The notes under the pieces are model-generated. The model searched no databases. It was not told where the DNA came from and was given only the letters and a program-made list of their open reading frames with translations. Both the position numbers and the translations under genes were made by a program. Below are positions 31,476 to 44,016 of a DNA stretch of 64,000 nucleotides, piece by piece. The DNA comes from Pusillimonas sp. TS35 (GTDB lineage Bacteria > Pseudomonadota > Gammaproteobacteria > Burkholderiales > Burkholderiaceae_B), in the NCBI RefSeq assembly GCF_009857885.1, contig NZ_WWER01000005.1:124001-188000 (forward strand), given 5' to 3'. Position 1 is the first letter of the stretch. Each line of letters opens with the position of its first letter.

Positions 31476-32810
31476 ATGCATCCCATGACCATACATATTC
31501 TTGCACTGGAAACCTCATCCAGCCTGTGCGGCGTGGGGCTGCTGTCAGTCGACACTGGTGCACCGACGCTTCGCGTGCTCGAGCATGACGCGACCGGCGA
31601 GCATGCGGAACGCCTGCTGCCCATGGCCGACCAATTGCTGGCGCAGGCCGGGGTTGGCCGTGGTGCCTTGCGGGCGGTGGCGTTCGGGCAGGGGCCGGGC
31701 GGGTTCACGGGTTTGCGGGTGGCATGCGGCGTGGCGCAAGGCATTGCGTTGGCGCTGGGTATTCCAGTCATCCCGGTGCCATCGCTGCTTGCGGCGGCGG
31801 CACGCGCCGCAGGCGCGGCCGATGCGGGTGTGCTTCCGGCCGCCATGTGCGGGCCTCAGGCGCCTATTTATGTTGCGGTGCAGGATGCACGCATGGAAGA
31901 GGTCTATTTAGCCGCCTATTCACTTGTTCCGGCGCCCGCTCCCGCCTCTGCTGCGGGCTCGGCCGTCGTGCATGGCGCCGAAGGCTGTACAGCCACCGAG
32001 TGGCTGGCGGTCCAGCCGCCGGTCTTGGTTGCTGTTCGCGACGTTGCGGTATGGCTCGACCGTTCGCGGCACGCGCTGGGGCGGCCCATGCATTTGCTGG
32101 GCGACGCGCTGCAGGCCTATCCGTTGCTGGCGGCGCTGCATCAAAGCCGCCCATGGCTCACCATCGGGCCTCCCGTCCGGGCCGATGCCGCAGCAGTGGC
32201 CAGCCTGGCGCTGGGCGACTGGCACGCCGGCAGGCTTACCCCGGCCGACCAAGCGGCGCCACTCTATGTCCGCGACAAGGTTGCGTTTACAACTGCTGAA
32301 CGGGAACATGGCGCTGGCGGCAACCCGCGTGCCGCCGCGCTGGACGACGGCATTGTTCTGCTCGCGATGGGCGAGGCGCATCTTGACGCTGTCGCGGATA
32401 TCGAGCGGGCGGTTCAATCATACCCATGGACGCGCGGTAATTTCGCCGACGGCCTGAAGGCGGGTTACAGCGCCTGGGTGGCGGAGCAAGGCGGCGAGGT
32501 CGTGGGTTTCGCCATGGTGATGCTGGCACCCGATATCGCCCACCTGTTGGTTATCGCGGTGCGCCCCGATAGCCAGCGGCACGGCGCCGGCGGCATGTTG
32601 CTGGCGCAGTGTGAGCAGGAAGCGCGGGAAAATGGATTGGCTTCCGTGCTGCTGGAGGTGCGGCCCTCCAATACCAATGCAGTACGTTTTTACTCCGCGC
32701 GAGGCTATCACACCATCGCCACTCGCAAAGCTTATTATCCGGCGGGGCACGGGCGGCGCGAAGACGCGTACCTCATGGAAAAGCGCCTTGATGCAGAGGC
32801 AGCTTCTTGA
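31476..32810 (+). CDS. TsaB-RimI fusion protein (t6A synthesis subunit plus ribosomal S18 alanine acetyltransferase)
   Basis: One 444-residue reading frame joins two usually separate proteins. Residues 1 to about 267 are TsaB, the ASKHA-fold partner of TsaD in threonylcarbamoyl-adenosine (t6A37) tRNA modification, with ILALETSSSLCGVGLL and AFGQGPGGFTGLRVACGVAQ. Residues of about 295-440 are a GNAT acetyltransferase of the RimI type: acetyl-CoA loop VRPDSQRHGAGGMLL, then LLEVRPSNTNAVRFYSARGY and YYPAGHGRREDAYLMEK. RimI acetylates the N-terminal alanine of ribosomal protein S18. A linker of about 25 residues joins them, with no stop or frame change. ATG 31476 is listed; ATG 31485 is also possible. 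The stop overlaps the next gene's TTG. Confidence 0.9.
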   Translation: MHPMTIHILALETSSSLCGVGLLSVDTGAPTLRVLEHDATGEHAERLLPMADQLLAQAGVGRGALRAVAFGQGPGGFTGLRVACGVAQGIALALGIPVIPVPSLLAAAARAAGAADAGVLPAAMCGPQAPIYVAVQDARMEEVYLAAYSLVPAPAPASAAGSAVVHGAEGCTATEWLAVQPPVLVAVRDVAVWLDRSRHALGRPMHLLGDALQAYPLLAALHQSRPWLTIGPPVRADAAAVASLALGDWHAGRLTPADQAAPLYVRDKVAFTTAEREHGAGGNPRAAALDDGIVLLAMGEAHLDAVADIERAVQSYPWTRGNFADGLKAGYSAWVAEQGGEVVGFAMVMLAPDIAHLLVIAVRPDSQRHGAGGMLLAQCEQEARENGLASVLLEVRPSNTNAVRFYSARGYHTIATRKAYYPAGHGRREDAYLMEKRLDAEAAS

Positions 32811-33880
32811 ACGCGCCCGCTATGTCCCTTACCCTTAGCCCTGTCCAGCTTGCTTGGCTCCAGGAAATCGGTCTCGACAAGCGCATGCTGGCGTTCTACG
32901 AGACGGATGCGGGGCCTTTCGTCAGTGCGCCACCAGCCACTTCGCACGATTCCGCCGGGGCATTGCGCGTGCCGGGAGGCGCGGCCAGTGCCGGCATTGG
33001 CAGTGCGGCGTCTGGGGTGGGGGCCGGCAAGGCTGACATCGCGGCCATGGAGTCGGCCGATGCCGCCGCAGCGCATCCGGCAGGCGGAGCGGGCAGCCGC
33101 GCTGCGCGCAAAACAGAGAACAGCCCAGGCAGTGGCACTGCGATGCGCGAAGGCCTGCGTCCTGCGCCGACGGCCGAGGCGCTGGCCTTGCTGGTCGGCG
33201 CGCATGGGCGTGAAAAAGGCGCGGCGGGGCCGCTCAAACGGGCAGGCGTAAACGGGCCTGGCAATGCCGCGGCATTGCAATCCGCTGCGCCGCCGGCGCA
33301 GCGCGGCCCCATCCCCGACACCTTGTCAGCGCTGGCCCCCCATATCTACGCGTGCCAAGCCTGCGGGCTGCACGCAAGCCGCAGCCAGGCAGTGCCCGGG
33401 GCCGGCCATGCCGATGCTCCTGCATGGATGGTTATCGGCGAAGCGCCTGGCAATCGGGACGATCGGGAAGGGCTGCCATTCCAGGGAAAATCCGGTGCCC
33501 TGCTGCAGGCAATGTTCGCATCCATCGGCATCGGCGCCGACGCGCCCGTCTTTTATACCAATATCGTGAAGTGTCGCCCACTGGGCAATCGGCCGCCGTC
33601 GGCCGAAGAAATCGCAGCTTGCAAGCCCTATCTGGAGCGCCAGATCGCGCTGATCCGGCCGGCCCGCATCCTGGCCTTGGGCACGCAGGCCGCCCAGGCT
33701 TTGCTGGGTACGGAAGAAGACATCGACACGCTGCGCGGTGCGGTGCGGCATGTGCGCAGCGAGGATGGGGCGGATATTCCGGTGGTGGTTACCTACCATC
33801 CCACGGCCCTGTTGCTGCGCCCCCAACACAAGGCCGATGCCTGGGCCGACCTGAACGTGGCGCGTACACTGCTGCGATAG
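32807..33880 (+). CDS. Uracil-DNA glycosylase, family 4 (iron-sulfur type)
   Basis: Removes uracil from DNA in base-excision repair. The C-terminal domain (about 168-357) has the four 4Fe-4S cysteines with family spacing: C183 and C186 in YACQACGL, C256 in IVKCRPLGNR and C272 in IAACKPYL. Motif A is GEAPGNRDDREGLPFQGKSG and motif B TYHPTALL, with His 331. Residues of about 40-167 are a low-complexity Ala/Gly-rich stretch, after a short N-terminal helix (LSPVQLAWLQEIGLDKRML). The listed TTG 32807 overlaps the tsaB-rimI stop and has AGAGG seven bases upstream; ATG 32822 is the alternative. Confidence 0.88.
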   Translation: MNAPAMSLTLSPVQLAWLQEIGLDKRMLAFYETDAGPFVSAPPATSHDSAGALRVPGGAASAGIGSAASGVGAGKADIAAMESADAAAAHPAGGAGSRAARKTENSPGSGTAMREGLRPAPTAEALALLVGAHGREKGAAGPLKRAGVNGPGNAAALQSAAPPAQRGPIPDTLSALAPHIYACQACGLHASRSQAVPGAGHADAPAWMVIGEAPGNRDDREGLPFQGKSGALLQAMFASIGIGADAPVFYTNIVKCRPLGNRPPSAEEIAACKPYLERQIALIRPARILALGTQAAQALLGTEEDIDTLRGAVRHVRSEDGADIPVVVTYHPTALLLRPQHKADAWADLNVARTLLR

Positions 33881-33917
33881 CGTGCTGGCGCAGCGCTGAG
33901 TTGGGCTGGCCGGCGTC

Positions 33918-35237
33918 TCAGAGCCGATGCGGCTGCCGCAGGGCTTGGCCGTGGCCGTGCTGGCCGATGGTGTGCTCCAGCGCTGGATTGGCAATATGAT
34001 TGAGCCGGTTCCAGCGGATGATCGCCCACATCAGGCCCGCCACGAGCAGGCCGAAGAACACGATAATGGCGTTGATCGGCAGCCGCAGCCAAAGCAGAAG
34101 GCTGTAGAAGGCGAGCATCAACAAGACATTGAGCTGCTCGTTGAAGTTCTGCACCGCAATTGAATGCCCGGCGGACAACAACACATGGCCGCGATGCTGC
34201 AGCAGGGCGTTCATGGGCACTACAAAAAAGCCCGACAGCGCGCCCACCAGCAGCAGAACCGAATACACCGCCCATTGGCTGTAGACCATCGGCAACAGCA
34301 TGACGGAGAACCCCATCACAATGCCCACTGGCAGCACCGCCAGGGCGCGCCTGAGCGGCACCCTGCCGGCCAGAATGGCCCCTACCACCGTGCCGAGCGC
34401 CGCGACACCCATGAGCAGAGAGGCCTGATCCAGGCGATAGCCCAAGTGCTGGGCGCCCCATTCGATGACGATGAACTGCAGCGTTGCGCCCGCTCCCCAG
34501 AACAGCGTGGTGACTGCGAGGGATATCTGGCCGAGCTTGTCGTGCCAAAGAATGCGCACATAGCCCGCAAAGGTTTGCACCAGCTTCGCAGGGCTGGTCT
34601 CCTGCTTCGGGTAGCGCACGTTGGTGCGCGGTATCAGCAGATTGGTCAGGGCCGCCAGCAGGTAGATCAGGGAAATGATGAGGATTGCGGCCTCGCTGCG
34701 AGACTGGACATGCATGCCCACGATGGCGTGCTCCAGCAGGACGGACGAGACATCGGGGCTGACCAGCAGCCCGCCCAGAACGGTACCGAGAATGATGGAC
34801 AGGACTGTGAGGCCTTCAATCCAGCTATTTCCCTTGACCAGCAGCTCAGGTGGCAGCATTTCGGTGACGATACCGTACTTGGCGGGGGAGTAGGCGGCGG
34901 CGCCTATGCCCACCAGCGTGTAGGCGCAGAAGACCAGCACCAATTGGTGGTGCGCCAGCAGCCCGAAACTGCCGTGATAGAACATCATCAAGCAGCCGGC
35001 GATCTTGACCGCATTGGTGATGAACATCACCCGGCCCTTGGGGTAGGCGTCGGAAAATGCACCGACAAAGGCGGCCAAAACAACATACGCCAGCGCGAAC
35101 CACCATTTCATCATGGGCGCCATCCAATGCGGGCCATGTAAATCGGCTATCAGCGCAATGGCGGCGATGAGCAGCGCGTTGTCGGCGACCGACGAAAGCG
35201 CCTGCGCTGCCATGACCAGATAAAAGCCTTTTTTCAA
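33918..35237 (-). CDS. lplT: Lysophospholipid transporter LplT (MFS)
   Basis: Inner-membrane MFS flippase for lysophospholipids in phospholipid repair. The sequence shows about twelve hydrophobic segments and starts MKKGFYLVMAAQALSSVADNA, a signature of LplT; GIVTEMLPPELLVKGNSWIEG is a second conserved block. I chose TTG 35237 with GGA eight bases upstream, giving 439 residues. The frame is open further upstream, but that part has no membrane or family character. The acyltransferase partner Aas is not adjacent or fused. The gene converges on the UDG gene across 37 bases and is divergent from smc (269-bp gap, no gene seen). Confidence 0.85.
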   Translation of the reverse strand: MKKGFYLVMAAQALSSVADNALLIAAIALIADLHGPHWMAPMMKWWFALAYVVLAAFVGAFSDAYPKGRVMFITNAVKIAGCLMMFYHGSFGLLAHHQLVLVFCAYTLVGIGAAAYSPAKYGIVTEMLPPELLVKGNSWIEGLTVLSIILGTVLGGLLVSPDVSSVLLEHAIVGMHVQSRSEAAILIISLIYLLAALTNLLIPRTNVRYPKQETSPAKLVQTFAGYVRILWHDKLGQISLAVTTLFWGAGATLQFIVIEWGAQHLGYRLDQASLLMGVAALGTVVGAILAGRVPLRRALAVLPVGIVMGFSVMLLPMVYSQWAVYSVLLLVGALSGFFVVPMNALLQHRGHVLLSAGHSIAVQNFNEQLNVLLMLAFYSLLLWLRLPINAIIVFFGLLVAGLMWAIIRWNRLNHIANPALEHTIGQHGHGQALRQPHRL

Positions 35238-35506
35238 TGGAAAGGTCCGTTGATACGTTGCGGCAGCCCCGGCTTTTTGCCAGATGGGCAGGCGGGGTGG
35301 CAAAAATGTTACGAGTATAGCCGCATCAGCGGTTGGAACTGGAAATAATAACGTGTTTTGCGGGTCAGCCCAGAGGCTGTCCAGCGGGTGCGTTATCATA
35401 CATGCCGGTTGTATCGACATGGCCGCCCGCCACGATCTTCGCACGGTAATGCCGCTGTCGTCGCGGCCGCGGCCGCCGACCTGTCTCTTACCCTTATCCG
35501 TTCATT

Positions 35507-38500
35507 GTGCGCCTTACCCAGATAAAACTCGCCGGTTTCAAATCGTTTGTCGAACCGACAGTCATTCCCACGCCCAGCCAACTGGTCGGGGTGGTGGGGC
35601 CCAACGGTTGCGGCAAATCCAACATCATCGATGCTGTGCGTTGGGTGCTGGGCGAAACCCGCGCCTCCGAACTGCGCGGCGAATCCATGCAGGACGTCAT
35701 CTTCAATGGCTCGGGCAACCGCAAACCCGCCGCCCGCGCCTCGGTCGAGCTTGTGTTCGACAACAGCGAAGGGCGCGCCGCGGGTCAGTGGAGCACTTAC
35801 TCAGAGATCGCGGTGCGCCGCGTGCTAACACGCGACGGCACCAGCAGCTATATGGTCAACAACCAGCAGGTGCGGCGCCGCGACATCCACGATATTTTCC
35901 TGGGTACGGGGCTGGGTTCGCGCGGTTATGCCATTATCGGTCAGGGCATGATCAACCGCCTGATCGAGGCGCGTCCCGAAGAGTTGCGGGTTTATCTCGA
36001 AGAAGCCGCCGGCGTGTCACGCTATAAAGAGCGCCGGCGCGAAACCGAGAACCGCCTCACCGATACGCGCGAAAACCTCACTCGCGTCGAAGACATCCTG
36101 CGCGAACTCACCACCCAGCTCGAGAAGCTGGAAGGCCAGGCAGAGGTCGCCCAGCAATACCGCGCCCTGCAGGATGAAGGTGAGTGCAAGCAGCATGCGC
36201 TGTGGCTGATCCGCGAAACCAAGGCGCGCGAAGACCAACGCGCAAAGTTTCTGCAGATCGAACAGGCCCAGACTGAACTCGAGGAAGCCATAGCCGGCCT
36301 GCGGGCGGGCGAGTCCGCGCTTGAATCGCGTCGGCAGGCCCATTATGCCGCCAGCGATGCCGTGCACGCCGCGCAAGGTCAGCTGTTCGAGGCAGGTGCG
36401 CAGGTGAGCCGGCTCGAAGCCGAAATCCGCCATGTGGTCGACTCGCGCAATCGCGTACAGGCGCGCCGCAATCAGCTTCAGGCCCAGATGCAGGAGTGGG
36501 CCGATCAACAAGCGCATTGCACAGATCAGATCGCTCAGGCCGAGGCCGATCTCGAAGCTGCGGCGGCGCGCAGCGAAGAGGCGCGCGCCGCCGTCGATGA
36601 CGCCCATGCCAGCCTGCCTGACATCGAAAACCGGGTGCGCATGGCGGCTGTGTCGCGCGATGAAATGCGCATCGGCCTGGCCAAGGTCGAGCAAGAGCTC
36701 GCGCTGGCGGCGCAGTCGCAGCGCGACGCTGATCGCCAACTGCAGGCGCTTGAGCTGCGCCGCGAGCGTCTCGAGCAAGAGCTGCGCAATATGGATGCGC
36801 CTGACCCGGCCGAGCTCGAACGGCTGTCCGGTGACAGCGCCGCCATGCAGGAACAGCTCGAGGAAGCGCAGGGCAAGCTGGCCGAGCTCGAAGAGCGCCT
36901 GCCCGAACTTGACGTACAGCGGCGCGATGCGCATGCTGCATCCCAAGAAGAAAGCCAGGCTGCAGGCCGAATCGACGCACGGCTGGCCGCGCTGGCCAAG
37001 CTCCAGGAAGATGTACAGAAACAGGGCGCGCTCGAGCCTTGGTTAGCCCACCACGAATTGGGCAGCCTGGGCCGCCTGTGGCAAAAGCTGCATATCGACG
37101 CGGGCTGGGAAACCGCGCTCGAATCCGTGCTGCGCGAGCGTATGACCGGCCTCGAGCTGCGCCAGATCGAACATGCGCGCGCCTTCGCGAGCGACGCGCC
37201 ACCGGCGCGGCTCGCGTTTTACCAGTTGCCCCCGGCGGCGCCCGCACCTCAGGCTGTCCCCGGTCTCGTCTCGTTGGCCAGCCTGCTCAAGGTCACCGAT
37301 CCTGAGTTGCGCACGTTGCTCAATGCCTGGCTGAATAATGTCTATACGGCCACCGACGTTGGGGCGGCGCTGGCCGCGCGCGGCAGCCTTCCCGAAGGCG
37401 GCTTGTTCGTGGTGCGCGAAGGTCATCAGGTCGACCGGCACAGTGTGCGTTTCTATGCACCCGACTCCGAGCAGGCCGGTATGCTCGCGCGCCAGCAAGA
37501 AATGGAAAACCTGCGCCGCGATGCCAAGGCACGTCAGCTTATCGCCGACGAAGCTGTCACGGCTGCGGCGCGGGCCGATGCAGCGTGGCAGCAGGTGTCG
37601 CAGTCTATGGGGCCGGTGCGTCAGCGCGTCGCCGAGCTCACGCGCCGGCTGCACGACGTGCAGCTGGAATACTCGCGGCTGCGCCAGCGTGCTGAACAGT
37701 CTGGTGAACGCGTCAGCCGTATTCGCGAAGAGCTCGACGAGATCGGTGCACAGGCCGAGGCGCTGCGCGCCCGCAAAGAAGAGGCCGAGGCCCGCTTCGA
37801 AACGCTGGATATCCAGCTCGGCGAACATCAGTCCCGCTTTGCCGATGCCGAATTATCAGGCGAGGATCTGCAATCGCAGGCCGAACAGGCCCGCCAACAC
37901 CTGCGCGACCTTGAACGTGCCGCACATGAATCCGAGTACGCAGAGCGTTCGCTGCAGTCTCGCATCGCCGACCTCACGCGCAACCTGAAGCTGGCCGCAG
38001 ATCAGACCGAGCGTGCCAACGCCGAGCTCGAGGGCCTGCAGGGCGAGTTGTTCGAGCTAGACGACGCCGCAGCGCAGGCAGGGCTGCAGGAGGCGCTGGA
38101 GATCCGCGCCGAACGCGAAGAAGCGCTTACGCGCGCGCGCATCGAACTCGACAATCTGGCTGCGTCGCTGCGCAGCGCCGATGAGGCGCGAATGGCGCAG
38201 GAACGCACACTTGAGCCGCGCCGCGCACGCATTATGGAGCTGCAGCTGCAGGAGCAGGCGGCACGCCTCGCGGTGGAGCAGTTCGCCGAGCAGCTCGACG
38301 CGCACGAAGTGGACCGTGAGGCACTGAAGCAGGCACTCGCACAGCAGCCCGAAGAATGGCAGCGCGCCAACTGGCTGCAGGCCGAGGTGCAGCGCATTTC
38401 TCGTGTGGTTGAAGGCCTGGGCGCCGTCAATCTGGCAGCGCTGGACGAATTGCGCACAGCCCGCGAACGCAAAGGCTTCTTGGATGCTCAGCATCAGGAT

Positions 38501-39031
38501 CTCACCCAGGCCATCGAAACCCTGGAAGATGCAATTCGCAAGATCGACCGTGAAACCCGTGAACTGCTGCAGGCTACCTTCGATACCGTCAATGGACATT
38601 TCGGCGAGCTCTTTCCGCGTCTGTTCGGGGGCGGGGAGGCGAAGCTGATGATCACTGGCGACGAGATCCTCGACGCCGGTGTACAGGTCATGGCGCAGCC
38701 GCCAGGCAAGCGTAACAGCACCATTCATCTGCTTTCAGGCGGCGAAAAAGCACTCACGGCCACAGCGCTCGTGTTCGCTCTGTTCAAGCTGAATCCAGCG
38801 CCTTTCTGCCTGCTCGATGAGGTGGATGCGCCGCTGGATGACGCCAATACCGAACGCTATGCGAATCTCGTCAATTCCATGAGCGATCAGACACAGTTTT
38901 TGTTTATTTCCCATAATAAAATTGCGATGCAGATGGCCAGGCAGTTGGTTGGGGTTACCATGCAGGAGCAAGGCGTATCACGGATTGTGGCGGTCGATAT
39001 CGAATCGGCGCTGCAACTGGCAGACGCCTGA
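35507..39031 (+). CDS. smc: Chromosome segregation protein SMC
   Basis: ATPase of the SMC-ScpAB condensin that organises and separates replicated chromosomes. The 1174 residues follow the family plan: N-terminal ATPase half with Walker A GPNGCGKS at 31-38, a long coiled coil (about 165-495), a hinge (about 500-660), a returning coiled coil, and the C-terminal half with signature LLSGGEKALTATALVFALF and Walker B in FCLLDEVDAPLDD. The start is GTG 35507 (MRLTQIKLAGFKSFVEPT), where homologues begin. zipA follows after 73 bases. Confidence 0.97.
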   Translation: MRLTQIKLAGFKSFVEPTVIPTPSQLVGVVGPNGCGKSNIIDAVRWVLGETRASELRGESMQDVIFNGSGNRKPAARASVELVFDNSEGRAAGQWSTYSEIAVRRVLTRDGTSSYMVNNQQVRRRDIHDIFLGTGLGSRGYAIIGQGMINRLIEARPEELRVYLEEAAGVSRYKERRRETENRLTDTRENLTRVEDILRELTTQLEKLEGQAEVAQQYRALQDEGECKQHALWLIRETKAREDQRAKFLQIEQAQTELEEAIAGLRAGESALESRRQAHYAASDAVHAAQGQLFEAGAQVSRLEAEIRHVVDSRNRVQARRNQLQAQMQEWADQQAHCTDQIAQAEADLEAAAARSEEARAAVDDAHASLPDIENRVRMAAVSRDEMRIGLAKVEQELALAAQSQRDADRQLQALELRRERLEQELRNMDAPDPAELERLSGDSAAMQEQLEEAQGKLAELEERLPELDVQRRDAHAASQEESQAAGRIDARLAALAKLQEDVQKQGALEPWLAHHELGSLGRLWQKLHIDAGWETALESVLRERMTGLELRQIEHARAFASDAPPARLAFYQLPPAAPAPQAVPGLVSLASLLKVTDPELRTLLNAWLNNVYTATDVGAALAARGSLPEGGLFVVREGHQVDRHSVRFYAPDSEQAGMLARQQEMENLRRDAKARQLIADEAVTAAARADAAWQQVSQSMGPVRQRVAELTRRLHDVQLEYSRLRQRAEQSGERVSRIREELDEIGAQAEALRARKEEAEARFETLDIQLGEHQSRFADAELSGEDLQSQAEQARQHLRDLERAAHESEYAERSLQSRIADLTRNLKLAADQTERANAELEGLQGELFELDDAAAQAGLQEALEIRAEREEALTRARIELDNLAASLRSADEARMAQERTLEPRRARIMELQLQEQAARLAVEQFAEQLDAHEVDREALKQALAQQPEEWQRANWLQAEVQRISRVVEGLGAVNLAALDELRTARERKGFLDAQHQDLTQAIETLEDAIRKIDRETRELLQATFDTVNGHFGELFPRLFGGGEAKLMITGDEILDAGVQVMAQPPGKRNSTIHLLSGGEKALTATALVFALFKLNPAPFCLLDEVDAPLDDANTERYANLVNSMSDQTQFLFISHNKIAMQMARQLVGVTMQEQGVSRIVAVDIESALQLADA

Positions 39032-39104
39032 TCAAGGGCGCGGTGGCACATGGGGCGCAATTATTCCAACAAAAGGGCAGCGGGCGTAACGGTGGGGCTC
39101 CACA

Positions 39105-42241
<3,137 letters not shown>

Positions 42242-42309
42242 CTGCGTTGGCCAGGCGGCGGGCGTCTGCCGCTCGCCTTGCGAGCCAGGGTGCTGTATGT
42301 ATCCGCGCG

Positions 42310-42327
42310 GGCCGGGTTTCCCCGGCC
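42310..42327. terminator. Short hairpin between convergent ligA and the parvulin gene
   Basis: Arms GGCCGGG and CCCGGCC with loop TTTC, 68 bases after the ligA stop and just past the stop of the opposing gene. No T-run, so it is a weak candidate. Confidence 0.35.
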
Positions 42328-42335
42328 GTGGCGGT

Positions 42336-43142
42336 TTACTTGCTGCTGGCTTCCTTGCTGCCGTTTTCCTTGATGGTGGCGCCTTTCATCAATTGCTCCT
42401 GGAATGTGGCCAACTCTTGCTGGCGCATCATTTCCTCGAGCTGGGGCTTTACTTCCTCAAGCGGCGGGAAGGTGGCCGTGCGCGTGTCTTCGGCCTGGAT
42501 GATATGCCAGCCGAATTGCGTCTTTACCGGCGCGCTGGTCATTTCGCCCTTTTTCAGGCTCTCGGCCGCCTGGGCGAACTCGGGCACATAGTTGCTGGTG
42601 GGCGCCCAGCCCAGATCGCCGCCGTTCTTGCCACTGCCGGGATCTTTCGAGTTTTTCTTGGCGGCTTCATCGAAGGAAACCTTCTTGGCCTTGATCTGTG
42701 CGATCAGATCCTTGGCCTTCTGCTCATCGTCCACCAGGATATGGCGCAGTTTGTATTCCTTTTTGTCGCCCTGGGCCTTCTTGATCTGCTCATATTCAGC
42801 CTTGATGGCGTCGTCGGTGACCGGGTTCTTTTCAAGGTGATCAGCCATCAGGGCCCGTACCAGGATACCCTGGCGAGCCAGTTCGATTTCCTGCTGGACA
42901 TCGGCTTTCTTGGCAATGCCTGCCTTCTCGGCGGCCTGTACAGCCACCAGGCGATGGATCATCTCCTGCTTGACCTGTGCACGCAGTTCGGGTGTGTCTT
43001 GGGCGCCTTGCTTGATGAGCAGGCTGACGAACTGATCGACCTGCTTCTGGGTGAGGTCTTGCCCGTTGACGGTGGCCACGGTCTGCGCGAATGCGGGCAG
43101 GGCGATGGCGCAACTGGCGGCGAATACTGCGAGTCGTTTCAT
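42336..43142 (-). CDS. Periplasmic parvulin-type peptidyl-prolyl isomerase
   Basis: Predicted secreted folding helper that speeds cis-trans isomerisation of prolyl bonds. The 268 residues start with a signal peptide (MKRLAVFAASCAIALPAFA, cleavage before QT), then a SurA-like helical chaperone region (about 25-125) and one parvulin domain (about 128-225) with YKLRHILVDDEQKAKDLIAQ, GGDLGWAP and TQFGWHIIQAED. The tail is lysine-rich. Only one parvulin domain is present, so it resembles PrsA/PpiC-type proteins, not SurA itself. It is the last gene of the msrB-yciB-bolA run, 29 bases after bolA. Confidence 0.9.
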   Translation of the reverse strand: MKRLAVFAASCAIALPAFAQTVATVNGQDLTQKQVDQFVSLLIKQGAQDTPELRAQVKQEMIHRLVAVQAAEKAGIAKKADVQQEIELARQGILVRALMADHLEKNPVTDDAIKAEYEQIKKAQGDKKEYKLRHILVDDEQKAKDLIAQIKAKKVSFDEAAKKNSKDPGSGKNGGDLGWAPTSNYVPEFAQAAESLKKGEMTSAPVKTQFGWHIIQAEDTRTATFPPLEEVKPQLEEMMRQQELATFQEQLMKGATIKENGSKEASSK

Positions 43143-43171
43143 GGATTTCCTTTTGGGTCGGTATGGAAGAT

Positions 43172-43435
43172 TCAGGTAGCGTCCCGGGCGTCGATCGCCA
43201 GGGCGTGAATGGGGAAGGGCATGAGATCGCGAACGCAATCGTACACCAGGCGATGGCGGGCAACAGTGCCCAAGCCGGTGAATGCATCGCACCATATTCT
43301 TACGCGGAAGTGGCTGGCGCCGCCGCGCGCGCCGACGTGACCTGCATGCAGGTGCGACTCATCGACGATATCCAGGACAATGGGAGAGAGCCCCTGCAGG
43401 CGTTCTCGCAGCAGGGTGGAGCGGTCTGTGTTCAT
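43172..43435 (-). CDS. BolA family protein
   Basis: 87-residue member of the BolA/IbaG family, which works with monothiol glutaredoxins in iron-sulfur and iron handling; classical BolA also affects cell shape. The family core is seen as the start RLQGLSPIVLDIVDESHLHAG and the later block RHRLVYDCVRDLM ... IHALAIDA, with the conserved His in ESHLHAGH. The ATG shares one base with the yciB stop. Whether this is the BolA or IbaG type is not clear from sequence alone. Confidence 0.9.
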   Translation of the reverse strand: MNTDRSTLLRERLQGLSPIVLDIVDESHLHAGHVGARGGASHFRVRIWCDAFTGLGTVARHRLVYDCVRDLMPFPIHALAIDARDAT

Positions 43436-44016
43436 CAGGTGCGATCCTCTGGCTTGGGCAAGGGTTGGGGTGCGCCGACGTCGTCATGCATGTGGCGCCC
43501 CAGCCAGAGGGATTGCACAATCACGAACACCAGCAGCAAGGCCATCAGGCCAAATACTTTGAAATTTACCCATTGTGCATCGGTGAAGCGGCCGGAAAAC
43601 GCGACATACAGATTGAGTGCGCCAGAGGCCAGAAAGAAGATTGCCCAGCTCAGGTTCAGCCTGTCCCAGGCCCCGTCGGGCATGGAGATCTTGCCGTCCA
43701 TCAGCCGCCGCATCAGGTTGCGGCCAAAGAATACCCGTGCGCCCAGCAGGATGGCGCCGAACAGCCAGTACAGCACCGTGGGCTTCCACTTGATGAACGC
43801 CTCGTTATGGAACAGCAGCGTGGCGCCGCCGAATACCGTGATGACGGTAACGTTGATCCAATGCGTGGCTTCGATCGCCTTGCCCCGGGCCTTGAGCCAG
43901 ATCATCTGGCCTACCGCCGCCACCATGGCGACGGCAGTGGCGGTGAAGATGTCCGAGAGTTTGAACGCCGCGAAGAACAGCAGCAGCGGAAAGAGGTCGA
44001 ACAGGAATTTCTTCAT
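43435..44016 (-). CDS. yciB: Inner membrane septation protein YciB (IspZ family)
   Basis: Integral membrane protein of 193 residues implicated in septation and envelope integrity. It begins [20 protein letters not shown] and contains [17 protein letters not shown] and [20 protein letters not shown], the family's most conserved segments; about five or six helices are predicted. It overlaps msrB by four bases upstream and bolA by one base downstream, so all three are translationally coupled. The molecular activity of the family is not established. Confidence 0.93.
   Translation of the reverse strand: MKKFLFDLFPLLLFFAAFKLSDIFTATAVAMVAAVGQMIWLKARGKAIEATHWINVTVITVFGGATLLFHNEAFIKWKPTVLYWLFGAILLGARVFFGRNLMRRLMDGKISMPDGAWDRLNLSWAIFFLASGALNLYVAFSGRFTDAQWVNFKVFGLMALLLVFVIVQSLWLGRHMHDDVGAPQPLPKPEDRT

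Noticed and set aside
31270-31488. 72-codon frame in front of tsaB-rimI
   Set aside because: No ribosome site, no family features, and it runs into the start of tsaB-rimI in another frame; it is more likely the promoter region.
34164-35141. 325-codon plus-strand frame inside lplT
   Set aside because: Gln/His-rich mirror frame of a membrane protein gene; the antisense of hydrophobic codons gives this pattern.
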